NCBI GenBank assembly: GCA_900315755.1
Contig: ONAI01000001.1
Location: 1-64,000 of the forward strand
Direction: 5' to 3'
DNA: 64,000 nucleotides
Origin: an uncultured Ruminococcus sp.
GTDB taxonomy: Bacteria; Bacillota; Clostridia; Oscillospirales; Ruminococcaceae
The translations under genes and the position numbers were made by a program. Positions within the stretch are counted from its first letter, which is position 1. The number at the start of each line of letters is the position of its first letter. Below the pieces are notes generated by a model, which worked only from the letters and a program-made list of their open reading frames with translations, did not search any database and was not told where the DNA came from. Positions 1 through 7,879 of the stretch are shown piece after piece.

Positions 1-605
1 ATCTCAGCCTTGACAGCGTTTGCAATGATAGAGCCTGTAACATCAGAACCACCGCGCGAGAAGGTCTTGATGTAGCCCTCGGTAGTTTTGCCGTAGAATC
101 CGGGAACAACAGCGTTATCAAGACCACTGAGCTTCTCGCGTACTGCCTTTACAGTCTGGTCAAGAAGAAGAGTACCCTTAGTATCGAAAACGATAACATC
201 AGCAGCGTCGACGAAGTTGAAGCCAAGGTAATTAGCAAGCACCTTGCCGTTAAGGAATTCGCCGCGGCTTGCAGCGAAGTCTCTTGCAGGACGTGCCTTG
301 AGTTCGTTTACAATAGAATTGAAATCATCATCGAGAGACATATCTATACCAAGCTCAGAGATGATACCATTATAACGATCGCGGATGATCTGGAATTCAG
401 CAGAAAAATCCATACCGCTTCCGGCGAGCTCGCAGCATTTATAGAGCATATCTGTGATCTTTATATCTTCGGAAAAGCGCTTTCCCGGTGCAGAAGGTAC
501 AACGTACTTTCTTTTAGCGTCACTCTTTATAATATCAGCAACTTTTCTGAACTGGTTAGCGTCAGCAAGGGAGCTTCCGCCGAATTTAACAACTTTATTA
601 GCCAT
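1..605 (-). CDS. Aspartate kinase (N-terminal part, cut by window edge)
   Basis: The reverse strand reads from an ATG at 605 with no stop to the window edge, giving about 201 residues of the N-terminal kinase domain. It opens with the aspartokinase signature MANKVVKFGGSSLA (K-F-G-G-S-S phosphate-binding motif) and later has the S-R-G-G-S-D-V-T-G motif typical of the catalytic domain. The enzyme phosphorylates aspartate, the first step to lysine, threonine and methionine, in the cytoplasm. AAGGA lies upstream of the ATG and a promoter at 658-686 points into the gene. The C-terminal ACT regulatory part lies outside the window, so the isozyme class (LysC or ThrA type) cannot be told. Confidence 0.93.
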   Translation of the reverse strand, partial: MANKVVKFGGSSLADANQFRKVADIIKSDAKRKYVVPSAPGKRFSEDIKITDMLYKCCELAGSGMDFSAEFQIIRDRYNGIISELGIDMSLDDDFNSIVNELKARPARDFAASRGEFLNGKVLANYLGFNFVDAADVIVFDTKGTLLLDQTVKAVREKLSGLDNAVVPGFYGKTTEGYIKTFSRGGSDVTGSIIANAVKAE

Positions 606-657
606 AATAAATCATTCCTTAAAGTAATATCACATTGACATTTTTGTCACAAATACA

Positions 658-686
658 ATTATATACGATATTTTCTTTAAAATCAA
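658..686 (-). promoter_or_regulatory. Promoter of the aspartate kinase gene
   Basis: On the minus strand TTGATT (681-686) and TATAAT (658-663) are separated by 17 bases, about 50 bases upstream of the ATG at 605. Confidence 0.7.
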
Positions 687-754
687 TAGATAGAAAAGAG
701 AAAATTCGCAATTTGCATGGTGTGTTTTTGGTGAATACGCTTGTACGTCACTCG

Positions 755-900
755 TGGACAGCGGAGTGCCTCCGCTGCCTTCCACGTTGGCGCTTGTTCC
801 ACTCGCTCACTTTATAAAGTAATGCTGCACGTACTCGCTCACAGCACAAATCGTACATCACAAGTGTTTCTGTATAACGGAGAGCCTCCGCTGCCTTACA
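755..900. repeat. Hairpin-bearing intergenic repeat (copy 1, plus a partial second unit)
   Basis: Bases 755-842 are the reverse complement of a related element at 23053-23134. The best-conserved core, 782-810, matches 23084-23112 at 26 of 29 positions, and a flanking GCGAGTACG block and an AGCGG...CCGCT hairpin are also shared. The hairpin unit recurs at 877-900 (CGGAGAGCCTCCGCTGCCTTACA against CGGAGTGCCTCCGCTGCCTTCCA near 762). Reading frames crossing this stretch look like chance. No transposase is nearby. Confidence 0.7.
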
Positions 901-953
901 CATTGAGACTTTACCGCTCACCTATGAAATGCGGCAAAATTTCATTTCGCCTC

Positions 954-982
954 TTGACAAAAATCAAAAATTGTGCTATGAT
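954..982 (+). promoter_or_regulatory. Promoter of the thrS T-box transcript
   Basis: TTGACA (954-959) and TATGAT (977-982) are separated by 17 bases, directly upstream of the T-box leader. Confidence 0.8.
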
Positions 983-999
983 ATGTACAATATCGTAAA

Positions 1000-1220
1000 T
1001 CTGTGATGAGGAAGGCTATTCTGTATGCCGTTTTCAGAGAGCAGCCGTCTGGTGCGAGGCTGTATGGCAAGGATGTTGAAGCACACCACCTCTGAGTGCG
1101 TCCAATAAACGCCGGCTGCTCCCGTTATCGAGCCAATGAGATACAGCTGTTGCTGTGTGAATCAGGGTGGAACCACGTTAATTCGTCCCTTGTGCCTTTA
1201 AAGGCGTAAGGGGCTTTTTG
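1000..1220 (+). promoter_or_regulatory. T-box leader (threonine type) with terminator
   Basis: The leader carries the conserved T-box sequence AGGGTGGAACCACG (1164-1177), which pairs with the CCA end of uncharged tRNA. Stem I starts with the AGAGAG motif near 1035, is closed by GAGCAGCCG against CGGCTGCTC, and has ACC codons at 1085-1090 as candidate threonine specifiers. A terminator follows: 1187-1196 pairs with 1203-1212 (10 pairs, two G-U), then a run of T. Uncharged threonyl-tRNA should favour the antiterminator and allow expression of the two downstream genes. The specifier assignment rests on position in stem I and on thrS downstream. Confidence 0.9.
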
Positions 1221-1238
1221 TTTTCAGGAGGTGAGATT

Positions 1239-1619
1239 TTGAGCAATATAAAGTATAATGAACAGGAAGAAGCTTTTGAACTTCCTTACAATATCTGGGA
1301 TTCCCCTCAGACTGTACGATTCTACGTTGATGAAGAGTCGGAGATCATGAAGAACCTCACCTCTATCGCAGAAAAACTCGCAAAAGTTGACGGCGGTAAG
1401 AACCAGATAGCGTCCTTACTGATCGACGAAGGCTACTATGAGGGCGGAGATCCTGATGCCCTCGCCAAAATACTCGCCATTGAAAACGTCTATGTAGACA
1501 TCGACGAGGACGAGATCGTAGTCTGCTTCGATACCGGTACCGATGACGGCTATATGCAGGGATACGTCCACGCTGAACTCTTCGCCGGCATATTTGAGAT
1601 AACCGGCTGGGTAATGTAA
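1239..1619 (+). CDS. Small acidic protein of unknown function, co-transcribed with thrS
   Basis: The 126-residue protein is not a family I recognise. It is rich in Asp and Glu, has no signal peptide or clear membrane segment, and ends in a stretch (A-E-L-F-A-G-I-F-E-I-T-G-W) that looks like a folded beta/alpha protein. I place the start at TTG 1239 because AGGAGG (1226-1231) lies 7 bases upstream; reading further 5' would run into the terminator T-run. It sits between the T-box and thrS with only 32 bases to thrS, so it should be induced by threonine starvation together with the synthetase. A role in translation or threonine supply is only a guess from position. Confidence 0.75.
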   Translation: MSNIKYNEQEEAFELPYNIWDSPQTVRFYVDEESEIMKNLTSIAEKLAKVDGGKNQIASLLIDEGYYEGGDPDALAKILAIENVYVDIDEDEIVVCFDTGTDDGYMQGYVHAELFAGIFEITGWVM

Positions 1620-1651
1620 ACAATAAAACAATTTATAAAGGAGCGTTTAAC

Positions 1652-3592
1652 ATGATAAAATTAACATTAAAAGACGGCAGTGTCCGCGAGATCGAATCCG
1701 CACAGTCCGCTGCTGAGATCGTAAAGGGCATTGGTATGGGACTTTACAAGGCTGCGTGCTGCGTGAAGATCAACGGCGAGGTCAAGGACCTCCGCACAGT
1801 GATCGACAGCGACTGCACCTTCGAGGTATGTACATTTGACGTGATAGACGGCAAAAAGACTTTCTGGCATACTGCATCCCACATTCTTGCACAGGCAGTC
1901 AAGAGACTCTATCCGGCAGCTAAGCTCGCTATCGGACCTGCTATCGAAAACGGATTCTACTACGATTTCGACCTCGAAAAGCCCTTCACTCCCGAAGAGC
2001 TTGAAAAGATCGAAGCTGAGATGAAAAAGATCGTCAAGGAAGGTCTTGCTCTCGAACAGTTTGAACTCTCACCTGAGGACGCTATCGCTAAGCTGAAAGA
2101 AATGGACGAGCCTTACAAAGTTGAACTCTGCGAAGAACACGTCGGCAAGGGCGAGCCTATCTCGTTCTACAAGCAAGGCGAATTTACTGATCTCTGTGCA
2201 GGTCCTCACCTCATGGACACCTCACCGGTAAAGGCATTCAAGCTCATCTCATGTACAGGCGCTTACTGGAGAGGAAATGAGAAGAACAAGATGCTCTCCC
2301 GTGTTTATGCTATTGCATTCCCTAAGGCTTCAATGCTCGATGAATACCTCAAAATGATCGAAGAGGCTAAGCTTCGCGATCACAAGAAGCTCGGCAAAGA
2401 ACTGGGTCTCTTCATGTTCGACCACACTGCTCCGGGTATGCCTTACTGGCTCCCGAGAGGCTGGAAGCTCTTCAACGCTCTCCTTGAATACTGGAGAGGC
2501 GTTCATGAAGATCATAACTACACCGAGATCTCAGGTCCTGTACTCTCAAAGAAGGAACTGTGGGTAACATCCGGTCACTGGGATCACTATCAGGACGGTA
2601 TGTTCGTTATCCCTGCTGAAGAGGACAACGAGGTTTACTGCGCTAAGCCGATGAACTGTCCTAACGCTATCAAGGTTTACATGAACAGACAGCGTTCATA
2701 TAAGGAGCTTCCTCTTAAATTCAATCAGGTAGACGTTATCCACCGTAAGGAGAAGTCCGGAGAGCTCAACGGTCTCTTCCGTGTTCAGCAGTTCAGACAG
2801 GACGACGCTCACATCCTCGTAACAGAGGAGCAGATCGCATCCGAGATCAACGACATTATGGACATCGCTACTGAAATGTACAATACCTTCGGTCTTGAAT
2901 ACAAGGCTGAGCTTTCAACACGTCCTGATGACTACATGGGCGACATAAACGTATGGAACAAGGCTGAGGCTGACCTCAAGGCGATCCTCGAAGATAAGTA
3001 CGGTCCGGACGGATATGAGCTTAACGAGGGAGACGGCGCTTTCTACGGTCCTAAGATCGACCTCAAGATGAAGGACGCTATCGGTCGTGAATGGCAGATG
3101 GGTACTATCCAGCTCGACTTCCAGCTTCCGCTCAATTTCAAGATGAAGTATATCGCTTCTGACGGCTCCGAAAAGCAGCCTGTAATGATCCACCGTGCTA
3201 TTTTCGGTTCATTCGAGAGATTCATCGGTATCATCACAGAGAACTTCAAGGGAGCATTCCCATTCTGGCTCTCACCGATGCAGGTAGGTATCGTACCGAT
3301 CAGAACAGACCACAACGACTACGCTAAGAAGGTCGCTGACCTCCTCAAGAAGAACCACATCAGAGCAGAGGTTGATTACACCGATGATAACATGAAGAAC
3401 AAGATCAGAAAATTCAAGGACTACAAGGATCCTTATGTAGTTATAATCGGTGATAACGAAGCCGAGAACGATCTCGTTTCTATCAACATCAGAGGTAATA
3501 AACAGCTTAAAAACGTTCCTCTTGATAAGTTCATCGAAATGTGCAGAACTATGAACGAAGAGCACTCACTTGAAATTATCGACACTCTTTGA
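1652..3592 (+). CDS. thrS: Threonyl-tRNA synthetase
   Basis: This 646-residue class II synthetase charges tRNA(Thr) and has the full bacterial architecture. A TGS domain (about 1-62) is followed by the second additional (editing) domain with the HxxxH motif at 73-77 and a C-A-G-P-H segment. The catalytic core has motif 2 (F-R-V-Q-Q-F-R-Q-D-D-A-H) and motif 3 (F-G-S-F-E-R-F-I-G), and the anticodon-binding domain is C-terminal. Zinc ligands fit the Cys of C-A-K-P-M-N-C-P, the His of D-D-A-H and the His of M-I-H-R-A. AAAGGAG precedes the ATG. Expression is under the T-box at 1000-1220, and a strong hairpin terminator follows at 3617. Confidence 0.98.
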   Translation: MIKLTLKDGSVREIESAQSAAEIVKGIGMGLYKAACCVKINGEVKDLRTVIDSDCTFEVCTFDVIDGKKTFWHTASHILAQAVKRLYPAAKLAIGPAIENGFYYDFDLEKPFTPEELEKIEAEMKKIVKEGLALEQFELSPEDAIAKLKEMDEPYKVELCEEHVGKGEPISFYKQGEFTDLCAGPHLMDTSPVKAFKLISCTGAYWRGNEKNKMLSRVYAIAFPKASMLDEYLKMIEEAKLRDHKKLGKELGLFMFDHTAPGMPYWLPRGWKLFNALLEYWRGVHEDHNYTEISGPVLSKKELWVTSGHWDHYQDGMFVIPAEEDNEVYCAKPMNCPNAIKVYMNRQRSYKELPLKFNQVDVIHRKEKSGELNGLFRVQQFRQDDAHILVTEEQIASEINDIMDIATEMYNTFGLEYKAELSTRPDDYMGDINVWNKAEADLKAILEDKYGPDGYELNEGDGAFYGPKIDLKMKDAIGREWQMGTIQLDFQLPLNFKMKYIASDGSEKQPVMIHRAIFGSFERFIGIITENFKGAFPFWLSPMQVGIVPIRTDHNDYAKKVADLLKKNHIRAEVDYTDDNMKNKIRKFKDYKDPYVVIIGDNEAENDLVSINIRGNKQLKNVPLDKFIEMCRTMNEEHSLEIIDTL

Positions 3593-3616
3593 TAAATGCA
3601 GAACTCAAAAACTTTT

Positions 3617-3647
3617 AGGAGACTGTCTCACGACAGTCTCCTTTTTG
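3617..3647 (+). terminator. Terminator after thrS
   Basis: Perfect 11-bp stem (3617-3627 with 3632-3642), TCAC loop, followed by a T-run. Confidence 0.9.
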
Positions 3648-3680
3648 TTATCACAGCATCATCGCAGAATAATATGTATA

Positions 3681-3706
3681 GAAAAAGCGGACTCCGAAGA
3701 GTCCGC
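3681..3706 (-). terminator. Terminator after the trpB-type gene
   Basis: GCGGACTC (3687-3694) pairs with GAGTCCGC (3699-3706). Read on the minus strand the stem is followed by a T-run (3682-3686), downstream of the stop at 3791. A further palindrome at 3748-3775 (CCGGAAAC/GTTTCCGG) has no T-run. Confidence 0.75.
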
Positions 3707-3790
3707 AAAGAGAAGTATAGATATGTTTGCCTATTGATATTATGCCACCGGAAACAGAATTATTCATGTTTCCGGAAAAACAGCTTTTTA

Positions 3791-5164
3791 TCAGCCGATC
3801 TTCGGAAGATTAGCTATTGACTTAGCGATCTCCTCATCAGTCGGGATATAGTCGCTCATCTTGCCGTCATTGTAAGCAGCATAAGCGTACATATCGAAAT
3901 ATCCTGTACCTGTAAGACCGAAGAGGATAGTCTTTTCCTCGCCTGTTTCCTTGCACTTGAGAGCCTCGTCGATAGCAACACGGATAGCGTGGCTGCTTTC
4001 CGGAGCAGGAAGAATACCCTCAACTCTTGCAAACTGCTGAGCAGCCTCGAATACAGATGTCTGCTCAACTGAACGAGCCTCCATAAGTCCCTGATCGTAG
4101 AGTTCAGAGAGGATAGCGCTCATACCGTGGTAACGGAGACCGCCAGCATGGTTCGGTGAAGGCATGAAGCCGCTTCCGAGAGTATACATCTTCTGGAGAG
4201 GACAGATCTTACCTGTATCACAGTAGTCATAAGCATAAGTACCGCGTGTGAGACTCGGACAAGAAGCCGGCTCAACAGCAATGATCTGGTAATCAGCTTC
4301 GCCGCGGAGTTTTTCTCCCATAAACGGAGCAACAAGTCCGCCGAGGTTAGAACCGCCGCCTGCACAGCCGATAATGATGTCTGGCTTTTCACCGTATTTA
4401 TCAAGTGCAGTCTTACACTCAAGACCGATAACAGTCTGGTGGAGAAGTACCTGTGAGAGAACGCTTCCGAGGACATAGCGATAGCCTTCCTGTGAAGTTG
4501 CAGCCTCAACAGCCTCTGAGATAGCGCAGCCGAGGCTTCCGCCGGTTTCAGGGAATTCAGCAAGTATCTTTCTGCCGACCTCTGTTGTCATAGAAGGAGA
4601 AGGAGTTACGTTAGCGCCGTATGTACGCATAACCTCGCGGCGGAAAGGCTTCTGCTCATATGATACCTTTACCATGTATACCTGACAATCAAGATCAAAA
4701 TATGAACAAGCCATTGAAAGTGCTGTACCCCACTGACCTGCACCTGTTTCGGTCGTAACGCCCTTGAGTCCCTGCTTTTTAGCATAGTAAGCCTGAGCAA
4801 TAGCGGAATTGAGCTTATGGCTTCCGCTTGTATTGTTGCCCTCGAACTTATAGTAGATCTTAGCCGGAGTGCCAAGCTTCTTTTCAAGGAAATAAGCTCT
4901 GATGAGCGGTGACGGACGGAACATCTTATAGAAGTCCTGTATCTCCTGAGGAATAGCGATATAAGGATCAGTCTCGTTGAGTTCCTGCTGTACGAGTTCA
5001 TTACAGAAAACGTGGCTGAGTTCTTCAGCAGTACATGGCTTTCCTGTTGCAGGATTTAAAAGCGGTGCCGGTTTCTTCTTCATATCAGCACGAACATTGT
5101 ACCACTGCTTTGGCAGATCCTTTTCTTCAAGATAGATCTTGTATGGAATCTTTTCGTTTGACAT
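3791..5164 (-). CDS. trpB: Tryptophan synthase beta chain, TrpB2 type
   Basis: The 457-residue PLP enzyme is expected to condense indole with serine to form tryptophan. It is the longer TrpB2-like subfamily, with an N-terminal extension (K-D-L-P-K-Q-W-Y-N) absent from classical TrpB. The PLP lysine lies in N-N-T-S-G-S-H-K-L-N, the E-T-G-A-G-Q-W-G motif carries the catalytic Glu, and the phosphate loop is G-C-A-G-G-G-S-N. The start is ATG 5164 with AAGGAG upstream; the frame stays open 46 codons further, but that part is the T-box terminator region. No trpA or other trp gene is adjacent. The tryptophan T-box upstream supports a tryptophan-related role, since TrpB2 proteins in other bacteria can salvage indole. 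Confidence 0.93.
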   Translation of the reverse strand: MSNEKIPYKIYLEEKDLPKQWYNVRADMKKKPAPLLNPATGKPCTAEELSHVFCNELVQQELNETDPYIAIPQEIQDFYKMFRPSPLIRAYFLEKKLGTPAKIYYKFEGNNTSGSHKLNSAIAQAYYAKKQGLKGVTTETGAGQWGTALSMACSYFDLDCQVYMVKVSYEQKPFRREVMRTYGANVTPSPSMTTEVGRKILAEFPETGGSLGCAISEAVEAATSQEGYRYVLGSVLSQVLLHQTVIGLECKTALDKYGEKPDIIIGCAGGGSNLGGLVAPFMGEKLRGEADYQIIAVEPASCPSLTRGTYAYDYCDTGKICPLQKMYTLGSGFMPSPNHAGGLRYHGMSAILSELYDQGLMEARSVEQTSVFEAAQQFARVEGILPAPESSHAIRVAIDEALKCKETGEEKTILFGLTGTGYFDMYAYAAYNDGKMSDYIPTDEEIAKSIANLPKIG

Positions 5165-5202
5165 AGCAATTCTCCTTAACTGTTTTAATAAGTTTTTAGC
5201 CG

Positions 5203-5500
5203 GAGCAATAAAAAACTTCCGCTCCGACAATACATATGCCGGGACAGAAGTGATAATCTCATTCTGCGGTGCCACCCTGCTTGACGCTCTGCGTCCACTC
5301 AATGCATACTTTCTCGTATGCCGGATTGTTAACGCAGTTCCACTGCGGCTCGCCTACACAGCACATCTGCGATGAAACATTGCCTTCAGTTCGCCCTCGG
5401 AAGTCCATTCATTCCCGCGCTTCATACCAGTTCACATCGACCACTGGCTCTCTGAAAATCCATGCCGGAATTACTTACTCTTCTTCAACGGTTTAATATT
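5203..5500 (-). promoter_or_regulatory. T-box leader (tryptophan type) with terminator
   Basis: On the minus strand the T-box sequence CAGGGTGGCACCGC lies at 5279-5266. The AGAGAG motif of stem I is near 5454-5446, and a TGG (Trp) codon followed by A (5407-5405) occupies the specifier position. The terminator stem (5240-5251 with 5215-5226, wobble pairs and one mismatch) runs into six U residues. Uncharged tRNA(Trp) should stabilise the antiterminator and switch on the trpB-type gene. Confidence 0.9.
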
Positions 5501-5508
5501 CTACCGAT

Positions 5509-5537
5509 ATTATACCACAGGTAATATAAAATGTCAA
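5509..5537 (-). promoter_or_regulatory. Promoter of the trpB T-box transcript
   Basis: Consensus TTGACA (minus strand 5537-5532) and TATAAT (5514-5509) with exactly 17 bases between them. Confidence 0.88.
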
Positions 5538-5572
5538 GTGTCCGGAATTTTTTTAAATTCATAACCCAAATC

Positions 5573-5605
5573 AAAAGGACTGCACAGCTTCAGTCAGTGC
5601 AGTCC
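5573..5605 (-). terminator. Terminator after the flippase gene
   Basis: GGACTGCAC (5577-5585) pairs with GTGCAGTCC (5597-5605). On the minus strand the stem is followed by TTTTG, 7 bases after the stop at 5612. Confidence 0.8.
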
Positions 5606-5611
5606 ATAATT

Positions 5612-7048
5612 TCAGGCTTCGTTTTTTCCCGTGATCTTTCTTACTGTTATAATAAGTGCCTTGTAGTTTACAGCCAGCTCAAAAGCAAGCATTATGAACA
5701 GCCAGAGTCCATAAAGCGGAAGCTTAGCTATCATCACCCAGCACATAAGTAAGAGAACGGTCGTATTTATGCAGGATTTTACAGGATCAAACTTAAACGG
5801 AACATAGTAACGGGCATCTATCATTCTCGACCAGAAGCAAAGATAGTAGCTGAGGAATGTAGCGATGCAAGCTCCCTGTATTCCCCATTCAGGAATAAGG
5901 AAGAAGTTGAGGACTATATTTGCCATACTTGCAGCAAAACTTGTCCAGAATGAGTTCTTGGTATGCTTGGTAGCAGTATAGATACTGCTGAGGAACTGAT
6001 CGAGACACATGAACAGTACCGCAACTACCAGTATCGGAGTGTATTGTGAAACGCTGCTGTATTCACCGAAGCGTGATGTGCTTATGAATATCGGAGTAAC
6101 GATCTCAATACCTGCGATCAGGAATGCAGAAGCGATAAAGAGTATAGACTCGTAAGCGGAGTAGACCTTTTCATAGAACCTGCTTCTGTCGGCTGAATCA
6201 TTTTCCATGATAGCCGACATATTCCATGCCTGAAAGAAGATAGTCGAGACCATTGAAATGAGATTCGGAACTTTAGTCGCATAGCCGTATATACCTGCGG
6301 CACTTTCACCGAGCGCAACCTTGTCGCTGTGCATATAGCGGATAAAAAGACGGTCCGAGAAGCCGGTTATTACCCACATAACAATAGTCGGGATAAGCGG
6401 AACAGCAAAGCGCATCATGCTTGTAGCAAGTTTTTTGTTGTATCGCTTGAAATCAAGAAAATCGTAAAGCTTAGCGACGATTATAAGAAATATAGCCGAG
6501 CATAAGTCGGAAAGGATTATCGAGAGCATGAAGCCCTTAACGCCCCAATGCAGGCTTGAGATGAAAACAATGTTGAAAATGAGAAGTGTAAGCGTTGCGA
6601 GTATGCCATCGAGAGAAAAAAGCTTAACGAGACCTCTTGCACGTACAAACTGAGAACACAGCGCCCGGAATGCCGAAGTGCAGACATATATCATCAATAG
6701 TACAGTATAGCCGTTAAGAAAATCGAAAAACTGGAACAACCGGAACAACGGAGACAACACTATCATAATTCCGAGACCGAGAGTATTCAATACCGTTGCC
6801 GTAGTAAACACTTCCGTTTTATCGTATCTGTCATCGAGACCGAAGCGGATGATAGCCTCAGTCATAGAGAAAGTGAAGATAGGGATAAGGAAGTAGGCGG
6901 TTATTTCAAGAAGCTCCTTAGTGCTTGAATCCGCAGGGCTTATATTATTGGTATAAAGACGTGTAAGCAGCAGGACAAGTATTTTTGAACCGAAGCTTCC
7001 TATTGCGAATATCATGGTGTTGAACGCGAGTTTTTTATATTTATTCAT
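5612..7048 (-). CDS. Polysaccharide flippase (Wzx/MATE-like, MVF superfamily)
   Basis: The 478-residue integral membrane protein has about 12-14 predicted hydrophobic helices and the N-terminal pattern of oligosaccharide flippases (N-T-M-I-F-A-I-G-S-F-G-S-K at 9-21). Such proteins move lipid-linked sugar units across the cytoplasmic membrane. I start at ATG 7048, which has GGAG 9 bases upstream; the in-frame ATG at 7063 lacks a binding site. It has its own promoter and terminator and no glycan-assembly genes adjacent, so the substrate cannot be inferred. Confidence 0.88.
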   Translation of the reverse strand: MNKYKKLAFNTMIFAIGSFGSKILVLLLTRLYTNNISPADSSTKELLEITAYFLIPIFTFSMTEAIIRFGLDDRYDKTEVFTTATVLNTLGLGIMIVLSPLFRLFQFFDFLNGYTVLLMIYVCTSAFRALCSQFVRARGLVKLFSLDGILATLTLLIFNIVFISSLHWGVKGFMLSIILSDLCSAIFLIIVAKLYDFLDFKRYNKKLATSMMRFAVPLIPTIVMWVITGFSDRLFIRYMHSDKVALGESAAGIYGYATKVPNLISMVSTIFFQAWNMSAIMENDSADRSRFYEKVYSAYESILFIASAFLIAGIEIVTPIFISTSRFGEYSSVSQYTPILVVAVLFMCLDQFLSSIYTATKHTKNSFWTSFAASMANIVLNFFLIPEWGIQGACIATFLSYYLCFWSRMIDARYYVPFKFDPVKSCINTTVLLLMCWVMIAKLPLYGLWLFIMLAFELAVNYKALIITVRKITGKNEA

Positions 7049-7083
7049 TTGTTCACTCTCCATATACTTTTGTTCATAATTAC

Positions 7084-7112
7084 TATTATAACATAAAAAA
7101 ACAGATAAAGCA
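7084..7112 (-). promoter_or_regulatory. Promoter of the flippase gene
   Basis: TTGCTT (7112-7107) and TATAAT (7089-7084), 17-base spacer, about 36 bases before the ATG. Confidence 0.75.
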
Positions 7113-7161
7113 ACAGAGAATGTAAAAAATAACATTTTTATGCCGGCATATTCATGGATAT

Positions 7162-7202
7162 AAAAAACGGACGACAAGGGTGAATCCCCACTTGTCGTCC
7201 GT
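7162..7202 (-). terminator. Terminator of the long minus-strand block
   Basis: Perfect 12-bp stem ACGGACGACAAG (7167-7178) with CTTGTCGTCCGT (7191-7202); on the minus strand a T-run follows. It lies just after the stop at 7208. Confidence 0.9.
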
Positions 7203-7207
7203 AAGTA

Positions 7208-7879
7208 TTATTCAACGGTTATCGAGCCGCTCTTGCAATGTGAAAATGCATATTTTTCCATTTCTGCGTCTTCCTGATCGTTTGAGAAGACATCTTTCGT
7301 ATACTGGTTGCTTGAATAGTAATAATCTATATCATAGACTGTACCTGATTCAGCATTTTCAGGAACTTTGAAATAGAATGTGCATATTTCACCGTCACCG
7401 CCTATATTTCCATCGAAAATAGTGGTAATATAAGCTGCAAAGCGCTTGTTTTCCTGTAAATCATCCGGAAGATTAGAATCCCATACCTGAGTTACCGCAG
7501 CAATAGACTTTTCAAGAGCCTCTCCGGTGCTGAATTTTGCTTCATCGTTTTCGTCTTTTATACATTCAAGAACATCCGGATAGGTTATGTGCAGCGCACA
7601 CATACTCCATTTGTTCTTTGCATTATCGACATAAAGCTTGACCTCGGCAATACCACCGGCTTTTGCCTTTGTTTTACCTATTGAGAGCACCGGACCTTCG
7701 TCTATATCATTTACGCCTTCGTAGTCCTGTTCAAACAGCTTGTTGCTCACGAACATATCCGTCTTGCCCGAAGCTCCGGCAGCTGATGAACTGCTGCTTC
7801 CGCTGCTGTCAGAACTGCATCCGGCAGCCGAAAAAGTCATAACAACGGCAGCAGCCAGTGCGAGAAACCTTTTATTCAT
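7208..7879 (-). CDS. Lipoprotein with a cohesin-like domain
   Basis: The 223-residue protein has a lipoprotein signal peptide (lipobox S-A-A-G-C, Cys near 21) and a Ser/Gly/Ala-rich linker. One beta-sandwich domain follows (about 60-223) that resembles the cohesin/carbohydrate-binding fold. Landmarks are the early K-A-K-A-G-G-I-A-E-V strand, then L-H-I-T-Y-P-D-V-L-E, then F-K-V-P-E-N-A-E-S-G. The last part resembles the cohesin-like domain of the dockerin protein at 54510-55676 (P-E-N-A-E-S-G-T-V-Y against P-D-D-A-K-E-G-D-V-Y, then Y-T-K-D-V-F-S-N against Y-T-S-D-M-F-T-N). Its ATG overlaps the end of the upstream ATPase gene by 8 bases, so the two are translationally coupled. Whether it binds a dockerin is unknown. 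Confidence 0.8.
   Translation of the reverse strand: MNKRFLALAAAVVMTFSAAGCSSDSSGSSSSSAAGASGKTDMFVSNKLFEQDYEGVNDIDEGPVLSIGKTKAKAGGIAEVKLYVDNAKNKWSMCALHITYPDVLECIKDENDEAKFSTGEALEKSIAAVTQVWDSNLPDDLQENKRFAAYITTIFDGNIGGDGEICTFYFKVPENAESGTVYDIDYYYSSNQYTKDVFSNDQEDAEMEKYAFSHCKSGSITVE

Noticed and set aside
755..900. Possible CRISPR-like repeats
   Set aside because: Only two or three imperfect units with irregular spacing, no uniform spacers and no cas genes.
635..998. Two short plus-strand open frames
   Set aside because: They cross the dispersed hairpin repeat and the T-box promoter, have no binding sites, and encode nothing protein-like.
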